Below are positions 1 through 12,400 of a stretch of 64,000 nucleotides of DNA, piece after piece. Position numbers and translations under genes: made by a program. Numbering within the stretch: the stretch's first letter is position 1; each line of letters starts with the position of its first letter. The stretch covers positions 377,001 to 441,000 of the forward strand of contig CM053143.1 of NCBI GenBank assembly GCA_028571685.1. The letters run 5' to 3'. Below the pieces are notes generated by a model. The model made no database searches, was not told the origin of the DNA, and saw nothing but the letters and a program-made list of their open reading frames with translations. The stretch comes from Heterohyrax brucei. Its lineage: Eukaryota > Chordata > Mammalia > Hyracoidea > Procaviidae.

Positions 1-149
1 CCACTGCCATCAAGTTAATTCCGACTCACAGCAATCCTATGGGAGGGTCGAATTGCCCCCAGAGTTTCTAGGGAGCACCTGATGGATTCAAACTGCTGAC
101 TTTTTTGTTAGCAGCCATTGCACTTAACCACTACACCACCAAGGTTTCC
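1..149 (-). mobile_element. AfroSINE
   Basis: Nearly complete copy, cut at the window edge. The RTE-like tail (ATCAAGTTAATTCCGACTCA) is at the left. The tRNA-like head, read here as GTTAGCAGCC...CTTAACCACTACACCACCAA, is at the right. Confidence 0.9.
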
Positions 150-244
150 TCATTCCTGAGAGCACTACTTTATTCTGTGGGTACTGGCAGTTTTATGTAA
201 ATTAGTTGTACTGCTTTTCCTTTCTTAAATCTGTTCATTTCTAC

Positions 245-413
245 CTGATACACGGCTGCCCTTATATCATCTGCTTTGTCAGGCTTCATGCTCTGTTTCT
301 GCGAGGTCTTTTGGTCCAAGACTTTCAAAGTCCCTAGATACTCAGAAGAGGTAGCTGCCAATGGAGTTTTCTTTACAGAACCAGGTTTCTTTAAAAATGT
401 GGAAGTCATTAAT
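245..413 (-). CDS. MAP9: MAP9 exon 9 (about codons 358-414), last exon in window
   Basis: 169 nt. The acceptor is GGATCTTTTCAG|ATTAATG and the donor TATCAG|GTAGAA. It encodes RLMTSTFLKKPGSVKKTP, then SSEYLGTLKVLDQKTSQKQS, then DKADDIRAAVYQ. It enters at phase 2 and leaves at phase 0. The next exon, expected to begin the EWLEKK-type coiled-coil repeats, is beyond position 1. Confidence 0.94.
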
Positions 414-3400
414 CTGAAAAGATCCAATAAAGACCAAATATTACAACTGTATTGTGTAGAAAAGAGATCCACTAGAATTTACAACTAATAAACCCAGAAT
501 ACTACATTATAATTATCTTAAAAATGGTATAGATAAAAGAGTACTTTAGTGTCTTTTTTTCAGGATACAAGCAGTCCCTATTCAACATCATTTAAATTAT
601 GTGCCTGTAAGTTATACAGCTCTAAAATAACTGTTCTTTTTGTATACTTGTAATGAGAACATCTTTTAAAAACTCAGGTTCACTGGAAAAGTCGTAACAA
701 AGTAGAGTTTAATCATTCTTTTAATAATCTTGCTGCATTTTGTTACATAAACAATTGTGTTAGACAGCACTAGCTGAACTCTGCTTTAGTGAGCTAGCTA
801 GTGCTGCTCTAACAAATTCCAAATGTAAAGTTGGAAAGAAAAATAACCTGTATTTTAGAGGTCAGTGGAAAATCTGGCCCAACATCTGTTTTAGTAAATA
901 AAGTTATACTGCAACACAGCTGTGTGCATTCATTTACATATTGTCAATGGCTGCTTTCCTACAACGGCAGAGTTCATTAGTTACAACACAGACTGTACAG
1001 CCCAAAGGCTAAAATAAGAAATATCTGACCCTGAAGAGAAAATCTGTCAACCCTGTTCTATGTAATTAAAGACAATTTGATTAATGAGAATTTTAAAAAT
1101 CCAGAAGATTTCTATTAGCGTTTGAGTTCGGCATACATTATCACTAGCATACACAAAGCTATCAGTTATTACATAAACAAAGTAAGTTCACAGAACCTGA
1201 AGCTTTTCTATATATCTTTCCCTTCCTCTTCAAACAAAGATTACACTGGACTATAAAGAAAAAAGAAACACTCAGTAAGAGTGTGCTTCTTAGTTCAGTC
1301 AGATACATAAAACCAAATGAGCAGGTACTGTCCACAGATAGGATGAACGGATCAGGTAGGAAGGGACAGAAGCTGGCTGAATGGACATAGGAAGCCCAGG
1401 GTGGAAAGGGGGAGTGTGCTGTCACATTATAAGGATTGTAACTAATGTCATATAACAAGACAGGTAAACATTTTTGTATGAAAAATTAATTTGAGCTGAC
1501 AGCTTTCACCTAAAGCTAAGTAATAATAAAAAGGTACATTTTCTCATGCACTTAGTAAGATGTATAATGCTGAAATTAAGCTTTATTACGGTATCTACAG
1601 CACCATGAAAAACAGGAGGAAGAAGCTGTAGCTCCACAGTAGCACAGATACGAGGAATCCCTAATGACTGAAGTTAGGAAAGAAGAAAAATGCCCCTGAA
1701 GAACTAAAATTCTGGAGATGAAAAGGTACTGCATAAACATTCCACACATTTAAACAATAAACCAGTTACAGGTATATCCATTTTATTAATTTTTTTCTTT
1801 ATTAAAATATATAATATAGTGAGGGATTTTATTACCTCAATCTCATGACAGAAATGACTAAAAAAAAGCAAAAACGACCTGTCATCCATTGGGCTAGACT
1901 GTAATTCTCAATGTGATTATCCATTATTTTTTCATCTGATGTGATTTTCCTATGAGTTGAAATCCTACCTTTATGATGTTATTTAGCAGCAGTTATACTG
2001 ATGAGGCAGGACTCAATCTGTAAGATTAGGTTGTGTCTTAACTCAATCTCTTTGGAGATATGAAAGAAAGAAGTGAGCAGAGAGATACAGGGACCTCATA
2101 CCATCAAGAAAGCAGCCCCTGGGCAGAGTGTGCCCTCTGGGTCTGGGGTCCCTGTACCTGAAGTTCCTAAACCAGGGGAATACTGATGACACGGGCCTTC
2201 TGTTAGAGCCAAGAGAGAAAGCTCCTAAATTTGGACTCCTTGCCTCCTAGTCTGTGAGAGAATACATTTCTCTTTATTTAAACTATTCACTTGAATTTCT
2301 GTCTGGGCAGCATTAGATAACTAAAACACTAGCAAATGTAATTTACTTCACAAAAGTTAAATTTACAACCAGCTTTGCTAGAATGAAAACACAAATGAAA
2401 AGATACCAATAACCTGATTACCTGCCAGATGCACTGGATGCTCTGGAATTTGTTGAGCTTTTACTGCTTATATTTCTATCTTCAACTGCTTTCTATTAAA
2501 CAGAAAAAGTCACAGATGGATCATTCATGATAATTATTACAGGTTTAGGAGCCAGACTCTCAGTAAACTAATATTTTTTAAGCATTTAACGCCAGGTAAC
2601 CATGGTAAGCACTAGTGGAAAAAAAAAAAAAAACTTTAGAGAATAACAAGCCTGGTGTAAACATACAAACTTTACAGAAGATCAACAGGTAATAAACACA
2701 TAAACAAATTAACCCACAGGACAGATAAACTAGGGCCCAGAGAAAGTGTGGAGAAGGGTTTGAGGACTACTTAAATGACTATGGTCAGAAAAGGGTCCCT
2801 GAGGGGCTGATCTGTGCACTGAGATCCAAAGATGCACAGAAAAAGGCTCTCCGGAAGCCTGCAGAAAGAGCCTGAGAAAGGAAAGCACCCGACACTTTAC
2901 TACAGAGAAAGGTCTGTGGTACTGAAGCAGAGTACATGTGGGGCAGAAGGGAAAAAATATGCAGTCAGAAAACCATCAGGTCAGACCTTTAAGCCCGGGT
3001 AAGGGGTTTGGATTTTCTCACTACGATGAAAAACCAGCAAAGAGACTTTAGCAGAAGCACGACTACACAGACCTTACAAAAGACACGACTCAGCAGGAAG
3101 TGGCAGTAAGGCCAAAGAACTAGTTAAAAGTTTTTTGTTTTTGTTTATATAACTTACCTGTTCTAATTTACAATTATCTCTTTTAAGATTCCTCAAGTAT
3201 TATCTATAAGCGCCAAAATAATCTTTTTTTAAGAAGACCTTCCTACAAGAACATTTAAGACCTTTGCACATTTTCACTTTTCGGGGACAAGTGGGTGCTG
3301 GTATTAAGGTAAGAAAACAGATGTGAATACATTCTTCACTTGGCAGTAGTATCTTCCTAAAAAAGTAGCTAAGGATGATACACACAGAACGTGGCTTAAT

Positions 3401-6400
3401 GACCATTCTCTATAAACTTCAATATATGGCTAATATTTTACATTGCAGAAGTCCTACTCAAGAGCACATCTTCAGGTAGCACTGCTGTCACCCCTAATAA
3501 TGAGTACACACAGCTCCTAGCTAACTGCACGTATCAGAAACAAAGACTAAAGTCAACAGAGATAAAGATTAAAAATATACATACCATATATTTTAAAATT
3601 GTAAGATTCTGGCACAATCTAGTGAGGGTCAAGTAATCCCACACACCATAAACCTAGTCTTCAAGACATTATTATTCTATAAGAGCATAATTTTTAAAAA
3701 AATTGAATTTATTAAAGATTTTTATTAAAGTTGTTAAAATGTTGTAAATTGGCACTGAATGGAATAACTGTCACTAATTAAAAACCTCAGAATTTGCTCC
3801 AGATACCTGCATTTTTATAATATGGAGACCTATACAACACTATACACTTACAGAAAACTATTCCTAAAATATTCAAAATATATTATGATAACATGCCTCT
3901 GATAACATTTAGTGAAACATTCAAACCTACTGCTGTGAGTCAATTCGGCATCACAGTGAGCCTGAAGGACAGAGTAGGACTGTGCAATGGGGTTTTCCAA
4001 GGAGCAGCCCGTGGATCCAAACTGCTGAATTTCTGCTTACCAGCTGAGCTCTTAACCAGGGCTGGTTCCACCATATTCATTCCAAACCTTTCTTAAAGTT
4101 AAAATCCTACTGAATTACATAACAGCATCTGACAATATAATACCACCACCAGAAGATGGGTTTCCTGCAGGTAATTCAGACACACATAAAATAGAAGATA
4201 AAATATTTAAAAGTTCTATTTCAAGATTTATGCTGTACAATAAAAGGCATAAAATTATACAATTACCTTTGTAGATTCAGTTGCACTGGTGGATATTAAG
4301 ACACTCTGAGATTTAAACAGTAGTGAATCAACTGTTAAGCCATCCACCATCAATTCAGCTTTTTCCTTTTCTCCTTCAAGGGCATCAGCACTTACCAGAC
4401 TTTGTTTGGGTTTCTCAAGTACAGCAGGAGCCAAGTCTATCAAAAGTGAATTCTCCTCATTTTCTTTTGATTTCAAGGAATCACAGTTTTCAGTGAATTC
4501 TTCATTCTGATCTATTTTGAGATAGAGTAACAACATTAAAATTCTCTTCTGATTTAATTAGATAATGAAGTCATTTGTTTTTCTTTCCATGACAAAGACA
4601 TGTCTGTAATTCATTTTGTTTCGCACAGGAAGACATAAAGAAAACTATTACAGTAAACTTCAACTTTTTCAAACATGACCTATACGAGAAAATGGCTATA
4701 ATTAATCTGTTGAAGCATTTGATACACCTAATACTTCGAAAAAATAGCATCTTAATAAAGAACGTAGCAACTATCCAAAAACAAAGCTGCATCGAAAAGA
4801 CCTTGATGTATAACACCAAGTACTAAGATGGTAAAATCTGTTCTACGTGAAGCCTCTTTCCTCAGTTGGAACAATGGGTGGTATGAGTTGGAGGCATACC
4901 ATCTTTATGGCCCTTCAGTTACTAGCAGCGCAGTTACAGAACCGAACGGATGCAGAGAATTAACGCAAGTGTAGAAGGGTACAGCACAGGGAGAGAAGCT
5001 AGCCTTCAGGACGTTTCATCCCCGCACGAGATGCAGTGTGCCTCCTGTACCTGAAGAGGCACTAACAGCAGACCTGTCACATACTGTCTCAGTGCTCCAA
5101 GGCCTGGCATGAAAAGATGCTTAGTTGTACTTTTACAGAAGTGCTTCCATTGTTCCGACAACCACACTTTGTAATGCTCAACAGAAATAAAACAGTGTTT
5201 TCTGCAGGGATCACCAACTTTCAGTTCTACTAGAATGCACCTTTTGGTCAAGCCTGTATCTTTTCTGTGAAATATTTCAATTCCATTGCTTTCATTACAG
5301 CTATTTTGTGTGAACTCTTTCTGAGGTAAGCTAGATTTAAAAAATAACTTCTTTATTCTAATTACACATTCACATCTTGAGAATACTGATTATGCAAAAT
5401 ATCATTAGATTCTTCAGGGCTGTTAATAAATCAATGTAGTAAAAAGCACAAGGACTCTGGTGCCAAAGATTCAAACTGTGGTTCCACCACTGACCTTGGG
5501 GTATGTTGCCCAATATTTCTGCACTTCAGTTTTTCTCATCTGCAAAATGACAAAAATTATACTACATAGTAAGCACTTAATACATGTTAGTCATACACCC
5601 TGGCTTCAGAAACAGATACGCCTTTCACTTCTCAACCAGCTACAAGTCACAGCTCTAAGAAAAAACAATGACAACTCAGGCCTGACACTTACTACGTGCT
5701 TACTACGGGACTCTTCTCAGTCCTTTACACGTTAACCCAGTTACTTCCCACAACAACCTGTAGGCAGGTTATTCCTACTATCTCCGGTTTAAAGAAATTC
5801 AGGGTCAGGGAACTTTATTATTTTGCTCACATAGTTGTGTGTGGATTCAAATCCAGCTTAGACCACTCTAAAATCCACCTAACCAGTATGTTGTACTACA
5901 GACTGTAATACTAACCCATAACCCCAAATCAAACCAAACCCATTGCCATCTTGTCAATTCCAACTCACAGAGACCCTATAAGACAGAACAGAACTGTCCC
6001 ATAAGGTTTCCAAGGACGGGCTCATGGAGCTGAACTGCTGACCTTTTGGTTAGCTGCCAAATTCTTAACCATTGTGCCACCAGGGCTCTGCATTATAATT
6101 CAGAGCCCTGGTGGCACAGTGGTGAAAGCACTCAGCTGCTTAGCATAACGTTAGCAGTCTGAACCCAACCAGTTGCTCTATGAGAGAAAGATATGGCAAT
6201 TTGCTTCCAAAAAGATCTGCAGCATTGGAAACCCTACAGGACAGTTCTACTGTATCCTGTAAGATTGCCATTATTTGGAATCAGCTCAGCAGCACTGGGT
6301 TTTGGATTGGTTTTGGTTAACAGTAGTTCTCATTTAGTGATCACTTGTGCCACGAAAGAGGCTAACAGCTAAAATGCATCACGTCACTTAATTTTCACAA

Positions 6401-9400
6401 CAGCCTTATGAGGTAGCAGTTGCATCATAGTTATAAAATGGGGAAATGGAGGCAAGTACTGTGTTTAAAATCACATGACTAGTAAATTACACTCAGTATG
6501 CAAACTCAAATATATATAATTTTCCTGTAATTACGCAGAGTATACATTCTTTTACAAATAGGATTTTAAGCAACAGATTTCACAAAGACACAAAAATTAG
6601 ACATAGCCACCTGTAATGAATGTTTTTTCCCCAGATCCTGGCGAAAAAGAATCTCCAAGACTTTCTTTAAGGCATAATGATAACGGACTTGTTAACGCTG
6701 GGTCCTATTTAAAATAAAATGTGAGTTTACTTTTCAAGATTTGTGGAGGCTGTAACATTATTAAGACCATTTTATAACTCTGAAAATCTACATTAATAGG
6801 GGTTTGCTCCCAAACACCAAAACTGTTAAGCCAATGCAAGGTAAATGTGCTTTCCTTTAAAGCCCTAATGTCAATAAAAGATCTACTGCAGTTCTTTATC
6901 TAATTGCTACCTTTGCCTTTCTTAATAATTTTCAAAACTCTTACTACTAGAAAATCAAATATTTTACAAACACTTAAGGCAGAGGTTTGATGTCTTTTTC
7001 TCTAATTATCCTTCCTTAGAAGATGAGTGGGTAAAAGCATTTATTTCAAAGAAGTATTACTGGCTGTTCAAATGAAGACAATTTATAAAAGCAAGTAGAT
7101 ACTTAATTCCAAATACTTTAGGGTAAAAACAAAATATAGATTACATGCCTCTGAGTCTTTGAGGAAATTCTAAGCATTATATCTGAAATATTTGTATATT
7201 TGGATAAATATCTCTATAAAATAACAATCTAGGCCACAGGTATTAATATAGTGTAAGTTTTTTGAATACATAATACATTTATTATATGTGTAATACATTT
7301 TAATTTTCTTTCCCACAATATTTTGTGAGTGTAAAGAAATTTGTATGTGAAATTCACAGGATACAAAGGCTGAAACACTGAGTCTACCTTAAAAGACAAA
7401 ACCTTCACCTGGGGACACACGGAGTTTGCATCTTTCTGCCTGAAGGTGTTCCCCAATCTGTGTAGCTCAAAGTAATAGAAAGCTGTAGCCTTACTGGACT
7501 GGATTAAGAGGGCAAAAGACAAAAGACATGAACTTCCAAATATGCATGTAAAATTCACCCAAACCCGTGGATTACCTATGCATGGCTTGAGGAAAACATT
7601 AAAGCGTTTTATGAAACTGCAGCTGAGAGAAACTGAAATAACTAAGTGGTAATTTCAGCTGATCTCTCTGACAGTGAAGACAGAGTTGGGAATCTGCATC
7701 TAACAAAGTCAAAGTTGAATCTAGCCAAGTCTATAACATGTTCAGAGGAACACAACAGAATCTCTACAACAGATCACTGGTAATATCCAGTATACAATCA
7801 ACAGTCACAAAATATGTGAAGAAACAGTAAATGGCATCACATGCTCACGAAAAACAAAACAAACAAAAAACAGTCAGGTAGAAGTAACTCAGAGACCACC
7901 TAGATGCTACAACTAGTAAACAAAAACTTTAGCACAGCTATTACGAACATACTCAATCGCTTGGATGAAAATACATGCGTGATGGATAAACAGATGAGAG
8001 ATCTCATCAGAGATATAATTCTAGAGTTGAACACTACAATAACTGAAATAAGAAATTAACTGGATCGACAATATTAGATCAGAGATGAAAGACAAAGTTA
8101 GTGAACTTGAACACAGAACAATCCAAAGTATTCAGTCTGAGAAACAGAGAATAAAGAGGACTGCAGACAGACAAACAGAACTACAGAGACCAGTGATATA
8201 CAGAAAAGAAATCTAGCGAACGTGCAACCGGAGTTCCAAAAACAAAAGGAAAAAAACAGACGGTAGCTTATAAATACTGAAAGCTCAATAAACTCCATGT
8301 AGGATACATACAAAGAAAACCAGACATAGACACCTCAATCAATCTGCTACAATTTGAGGAAAGAAGAAAAAACCTTGAAAAATTATCTTACGAAGTCAGA
8401 AAAAAAAATTACATTGCATGTAGAACTCTCAACAGAAACAAGAAGAGGCCAGAAATAAAGAAAACCTATAAAGGCCATTGGTGAGTTAAGAAAACTGCCA
8501 TCCCAGAAGTAAAGATTCAGCTAAACCATCCTTCAAAAATAAAGATGAAATAATAATTTTGAAATAATAATTTCTGAGGTGAATACAAACTGAGAGAATC
8601 AATCACTGGCAAACAGATTACACAAACTGGGGAAAAAATGACACCAGATGATGATATCCTGGTCCGCAGGAAAGAACGAAGATGATTAGAAACGGTAAGT
8701 ATACCTAAGAAAACTAAAAGTTCTTCTCATTTCTTTAAAAGTCTACAAAAAAGTGTTTAAACCAAAAAACCCATTGTCGTCAAGTCAATGCCAGCTCACA
8801 GAGACCCTACAAGACAAAGTAAAACTGTGCCATGGAGTTTCCAAGGAGAGCTGGCAGATTCAAATTGCCAGCTGTTTGGTTAGCAGCTGCAGCACTTAAC
8901 CACTACGGCCCCAGGATTTCTACTCTTTAAACAAAAGTTGTAAACACTGTATTACGGGGATTATACCATATATAGATGTAATGTACAGGACAATATCACA
9001 ATGATGAGGGAGTATATGGAACTGTACTGCTGCAAGGTTTCTACACTAAATGTGAAATGATGCAATATTAACTCGCAGTAGATTGTGCTACTTTATAGAT
9101 GCATACTGTCCTTCTCAGAAAAACCATGAAAAAAAAATGCAGACAGGTTTAACTAAAAAGTCAACAGAGATAACACAAAGGAAAACTAAAAAATACACAA
9201 TTAACTCTTCAGAAAAAGACAAGAAGGCAGAACAGAGAAATGAAAATAAAGGTAAAACAGACAACAGACACCAAAGTGCTGGACCAAAATCCAACTGTAT
9301 TGGTGCTTACCTGAAAAGTAAATGGACTAAACACTGGTTAACACATTGCTAAAAACAGTGACATCACACTTTATTGCTTAGATGTATTTAAAGAAAAAAC

Positions 9401-12400
9401 ACACCAAGAGTTTGAAAAGGGCAGAAAAAGATATACTATGCAAACACTAATCCTAAGAAAGCTGAAGTATCAGACAAAACAGACTGTGAGAAACAGGGCA
9501 CTGTTATCAGAGATTTCATAATGGTAAAAGGGTAATTATGCATAAGTATGTTTATAATAACAGAATTTGAACACACAGAACTAAAGGTGAAATGCAGATA
9601 AAACATTAAAACTTAACTGAAGGTAGTAATAATCCTTAGCATACTAACTGAGAGATTAACTAGACAAAAATTTCAGGAAGGATACAAAAGATCTGAATGA
9701 CACTACTAACCACCTTCTGACTAAACCAAAATTACAGATCACAATACACAAGATCTTTGCAAATGCAAACAGAACTTTCACAAGACATACTGAATCTGGG
9801 AATGAAACAAATCCCAACATATTTTCAGAATCAAAATCATAAAAGGTGTATTCTATAACTACAAAAGAATGAAAAGGTAAATCAATATCAAAGCATATTA
9901 GAGAAGCCCTAAATATTAAGAAATAAAATAACACATCACAAAACAACCAATTGGTTAAATAGGAAATCATAAGGGAGCACAGAAAACATGTTTAAAGAAA
10001 TAATTGAAAATAAAATGTATCAAAGAATTTGGGATGCTGTTAAAGTCGTGTTCACAGGAAGACCAACAAGCTTAAAATCAATGAACAAATTTCCCATTTT
10101 AGGAAGGTGAAAAAGACAGGCGGATCAAACCTAAAGAAATGCTGAGGAAAATTAGAAATACACAACACAGATAATTAACAAAGTCACAGGTAGTTCTTTG
10201 AAAAGATTAAGGAAATTGAGCAACACCAATCAAGGTCCAGTAAGAAGGCCATCAAACACGAATTCTGAATGTATCAGAAACAGAAGACAGAATTTCACTG
10301 CCCGTGAATCAGGCAGGTATGGATTCAGTCCTCACCTCTCCAGGGAAAGTGGAACTGCAGAACAAGACCTCGTCAGGAGACTACAGTGATTCCTGACTGG
10401 AGTCTGGGTTAGAAACATCCATGCACTTAGTCATAGTATTAAGGAACTCCTCCTTTTGCACTGCTTCTAGAGAGCAGACACACACACACTCACACTGCAG
10501 AGAAGCAGATGAGAAAAAAGTTAGACTGATATCTTCGGATCATCAGATGTGAGAAAAGCCTTGTCCTGGATTAAACTGTGTCCTCAAAAATGTGTTTAGC
10601 CATGATTCCTGGTACTGTGTGATGTTCCCATATGCTATAAATCCCACCACTTTGATGTTAATGAGGGCAGATGGACAGCAGTTGTGCTGGTGCAGCAGAG
10701 TCAATGTGGAACACTGTATTGTGTCTCGAGGCAGTCTCTTGGCCTGTAAAGGAAAGGGAAGAAAGCAGAGTTGGGGATGCCATACTACCAGGAAAGATGC
10801 AGTGCTGGAAGCAAAGCACATCCTCTGGAAAGGACCCAGGGTCCTCACACCTCAAAAGCTCCCAGTCCATGGGAAGACTGATGACAAAGACTTTCCTCCA
10901 GAGCCAACAAAGATTTCCCCTGGAGCTGATGTACTGAATTTGGACTGGTAGCCTACTGTACTATGACAGAATAAAATTTCTTTTTAAAATCATTCACTTA
11001 GGGAATTTCTGTTAGAGCAGTATCTCATGATTAATACAGGCCTGAATTCAAGGACACAATTCAACATTTCAGCAGTGGTGCTAACCTCAGGATCAAAGTC
11101 TTCAAAGAATGTTCTTTTCTCAGCTTTGGGGAGGGAACAAGATGAAGAATGTGAGTCTAATTTTTCACCGAGGATAATTTCTTTATCTACTCCTAGTATA
11201 TTCTTTTTTTAACATGCTCCTTGGCCAAGGTGAAGGTTTAAAGCGGGAACCTATGTCGAGGCTGTTGTTTTCTGTTAAAAAATAAAATGCTTTTTAACAG
11301 CCTCTAGGCTCTTGAAAGCCTGTGAGCAACCATCTAGGATACTCCACCAGTCTTACCCCTTGGGAGCAAGGAAGAATGAAGAAAACTAAACAAGCAAGGG
11401 AAAGATTAGTCCAAACAACGAATGGACCACATCTACAATGGCATCCAGCAGACCAAATCCAGTACAGCCAGATGGTGTGTGGCTATCAACACTGATTACT
11501 CTGACAGGGATCACAACAGAGGGTCCTGGACAGAGCTGGAGAAAATTATAAAACAAAATTCCAACTCAAAAAAAAAAACAGACTTTCCAGCCTAATAAAA
11601 ATTCCAGAAACCTTCAGAGTATGGCCCTTGGATACCCTTTCAGCTCATTAATGACGTCACTTCCGAGGTTCACGCTACAAAGATTGGACTAAAGGGGTGT
11701 GCCAGCCCAGGAGCAAGAACTACAAGACAGGAGGGGACAGAAAAGCTGAAAATAGGAACCCAAGGTTGAGAAGGGAGTGTTGACACACTGTGAGGTTGTT
11801 AACCAATGTCATAAAACATTATGTATACTGTTTAACGAGAAACCAGTTTGTTCCATAAACCTTCTTTTACAGTGCAATAAAAAAAGAGAGAAAATTCTTT
11901 AATGCGAGTATACAGAAAAATGGCCACAGTTCCAACTATGTGCATGGTCCCACAACACTTCCCTGCTGTGCCCATGCATCATGGTTCCGTATCTTATGGA
12001 ATCCAGATGAGACCCACAGCCCTTCTCTGCACAGAGCTCCAGTACGGCACACACAGGTCACAAGCAAAAACAGTGTCACCCTGGAAGTAACTAGTATACT
12101 TTATTCTTGTGAGAAGTTAACTCTCCGATTTATGAACTTTCATAATACTTGACTACATTCAAAAGCAATTAGTACTTTTATTCTCCTCTATAAAGTGAGA
12201 GGATTGTCTATCCAACACTGAGTACCTAATTTATGTGTATATAGTCTACATGTTACTACTGAAATTCATAATAAAGACAATGAAAATGGCCCAAGGATTC
12301 ATCAGGCTGACAAGGGAGACAGTGCTACACGGACAAAATAAGAAGACATAGCAAGTGCTAGCACGCAGGGCACAGTACAGCTAGCACTCACTACAGAATG

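Noticed and set aside
5006..5251. 81-codon minus frame in intron 6, considered as an alternative MAP9 exon
   Set aside because: Cys/His content is not zinc-finger patterned, it has no similarity to MAP9, and no in-phase splice sites were seen.
7229..7558. 109-codon minus frame in MAP9 intron 5, considered as an extra exon
   Set aside because: No similarity to MAP9, no phase fit between exons 5 and 6, and neighbouring exons already join in phase 0.
10592..10951. 119-codon open frame
   Set aside because: Entirely within a MaLR-type LTR.
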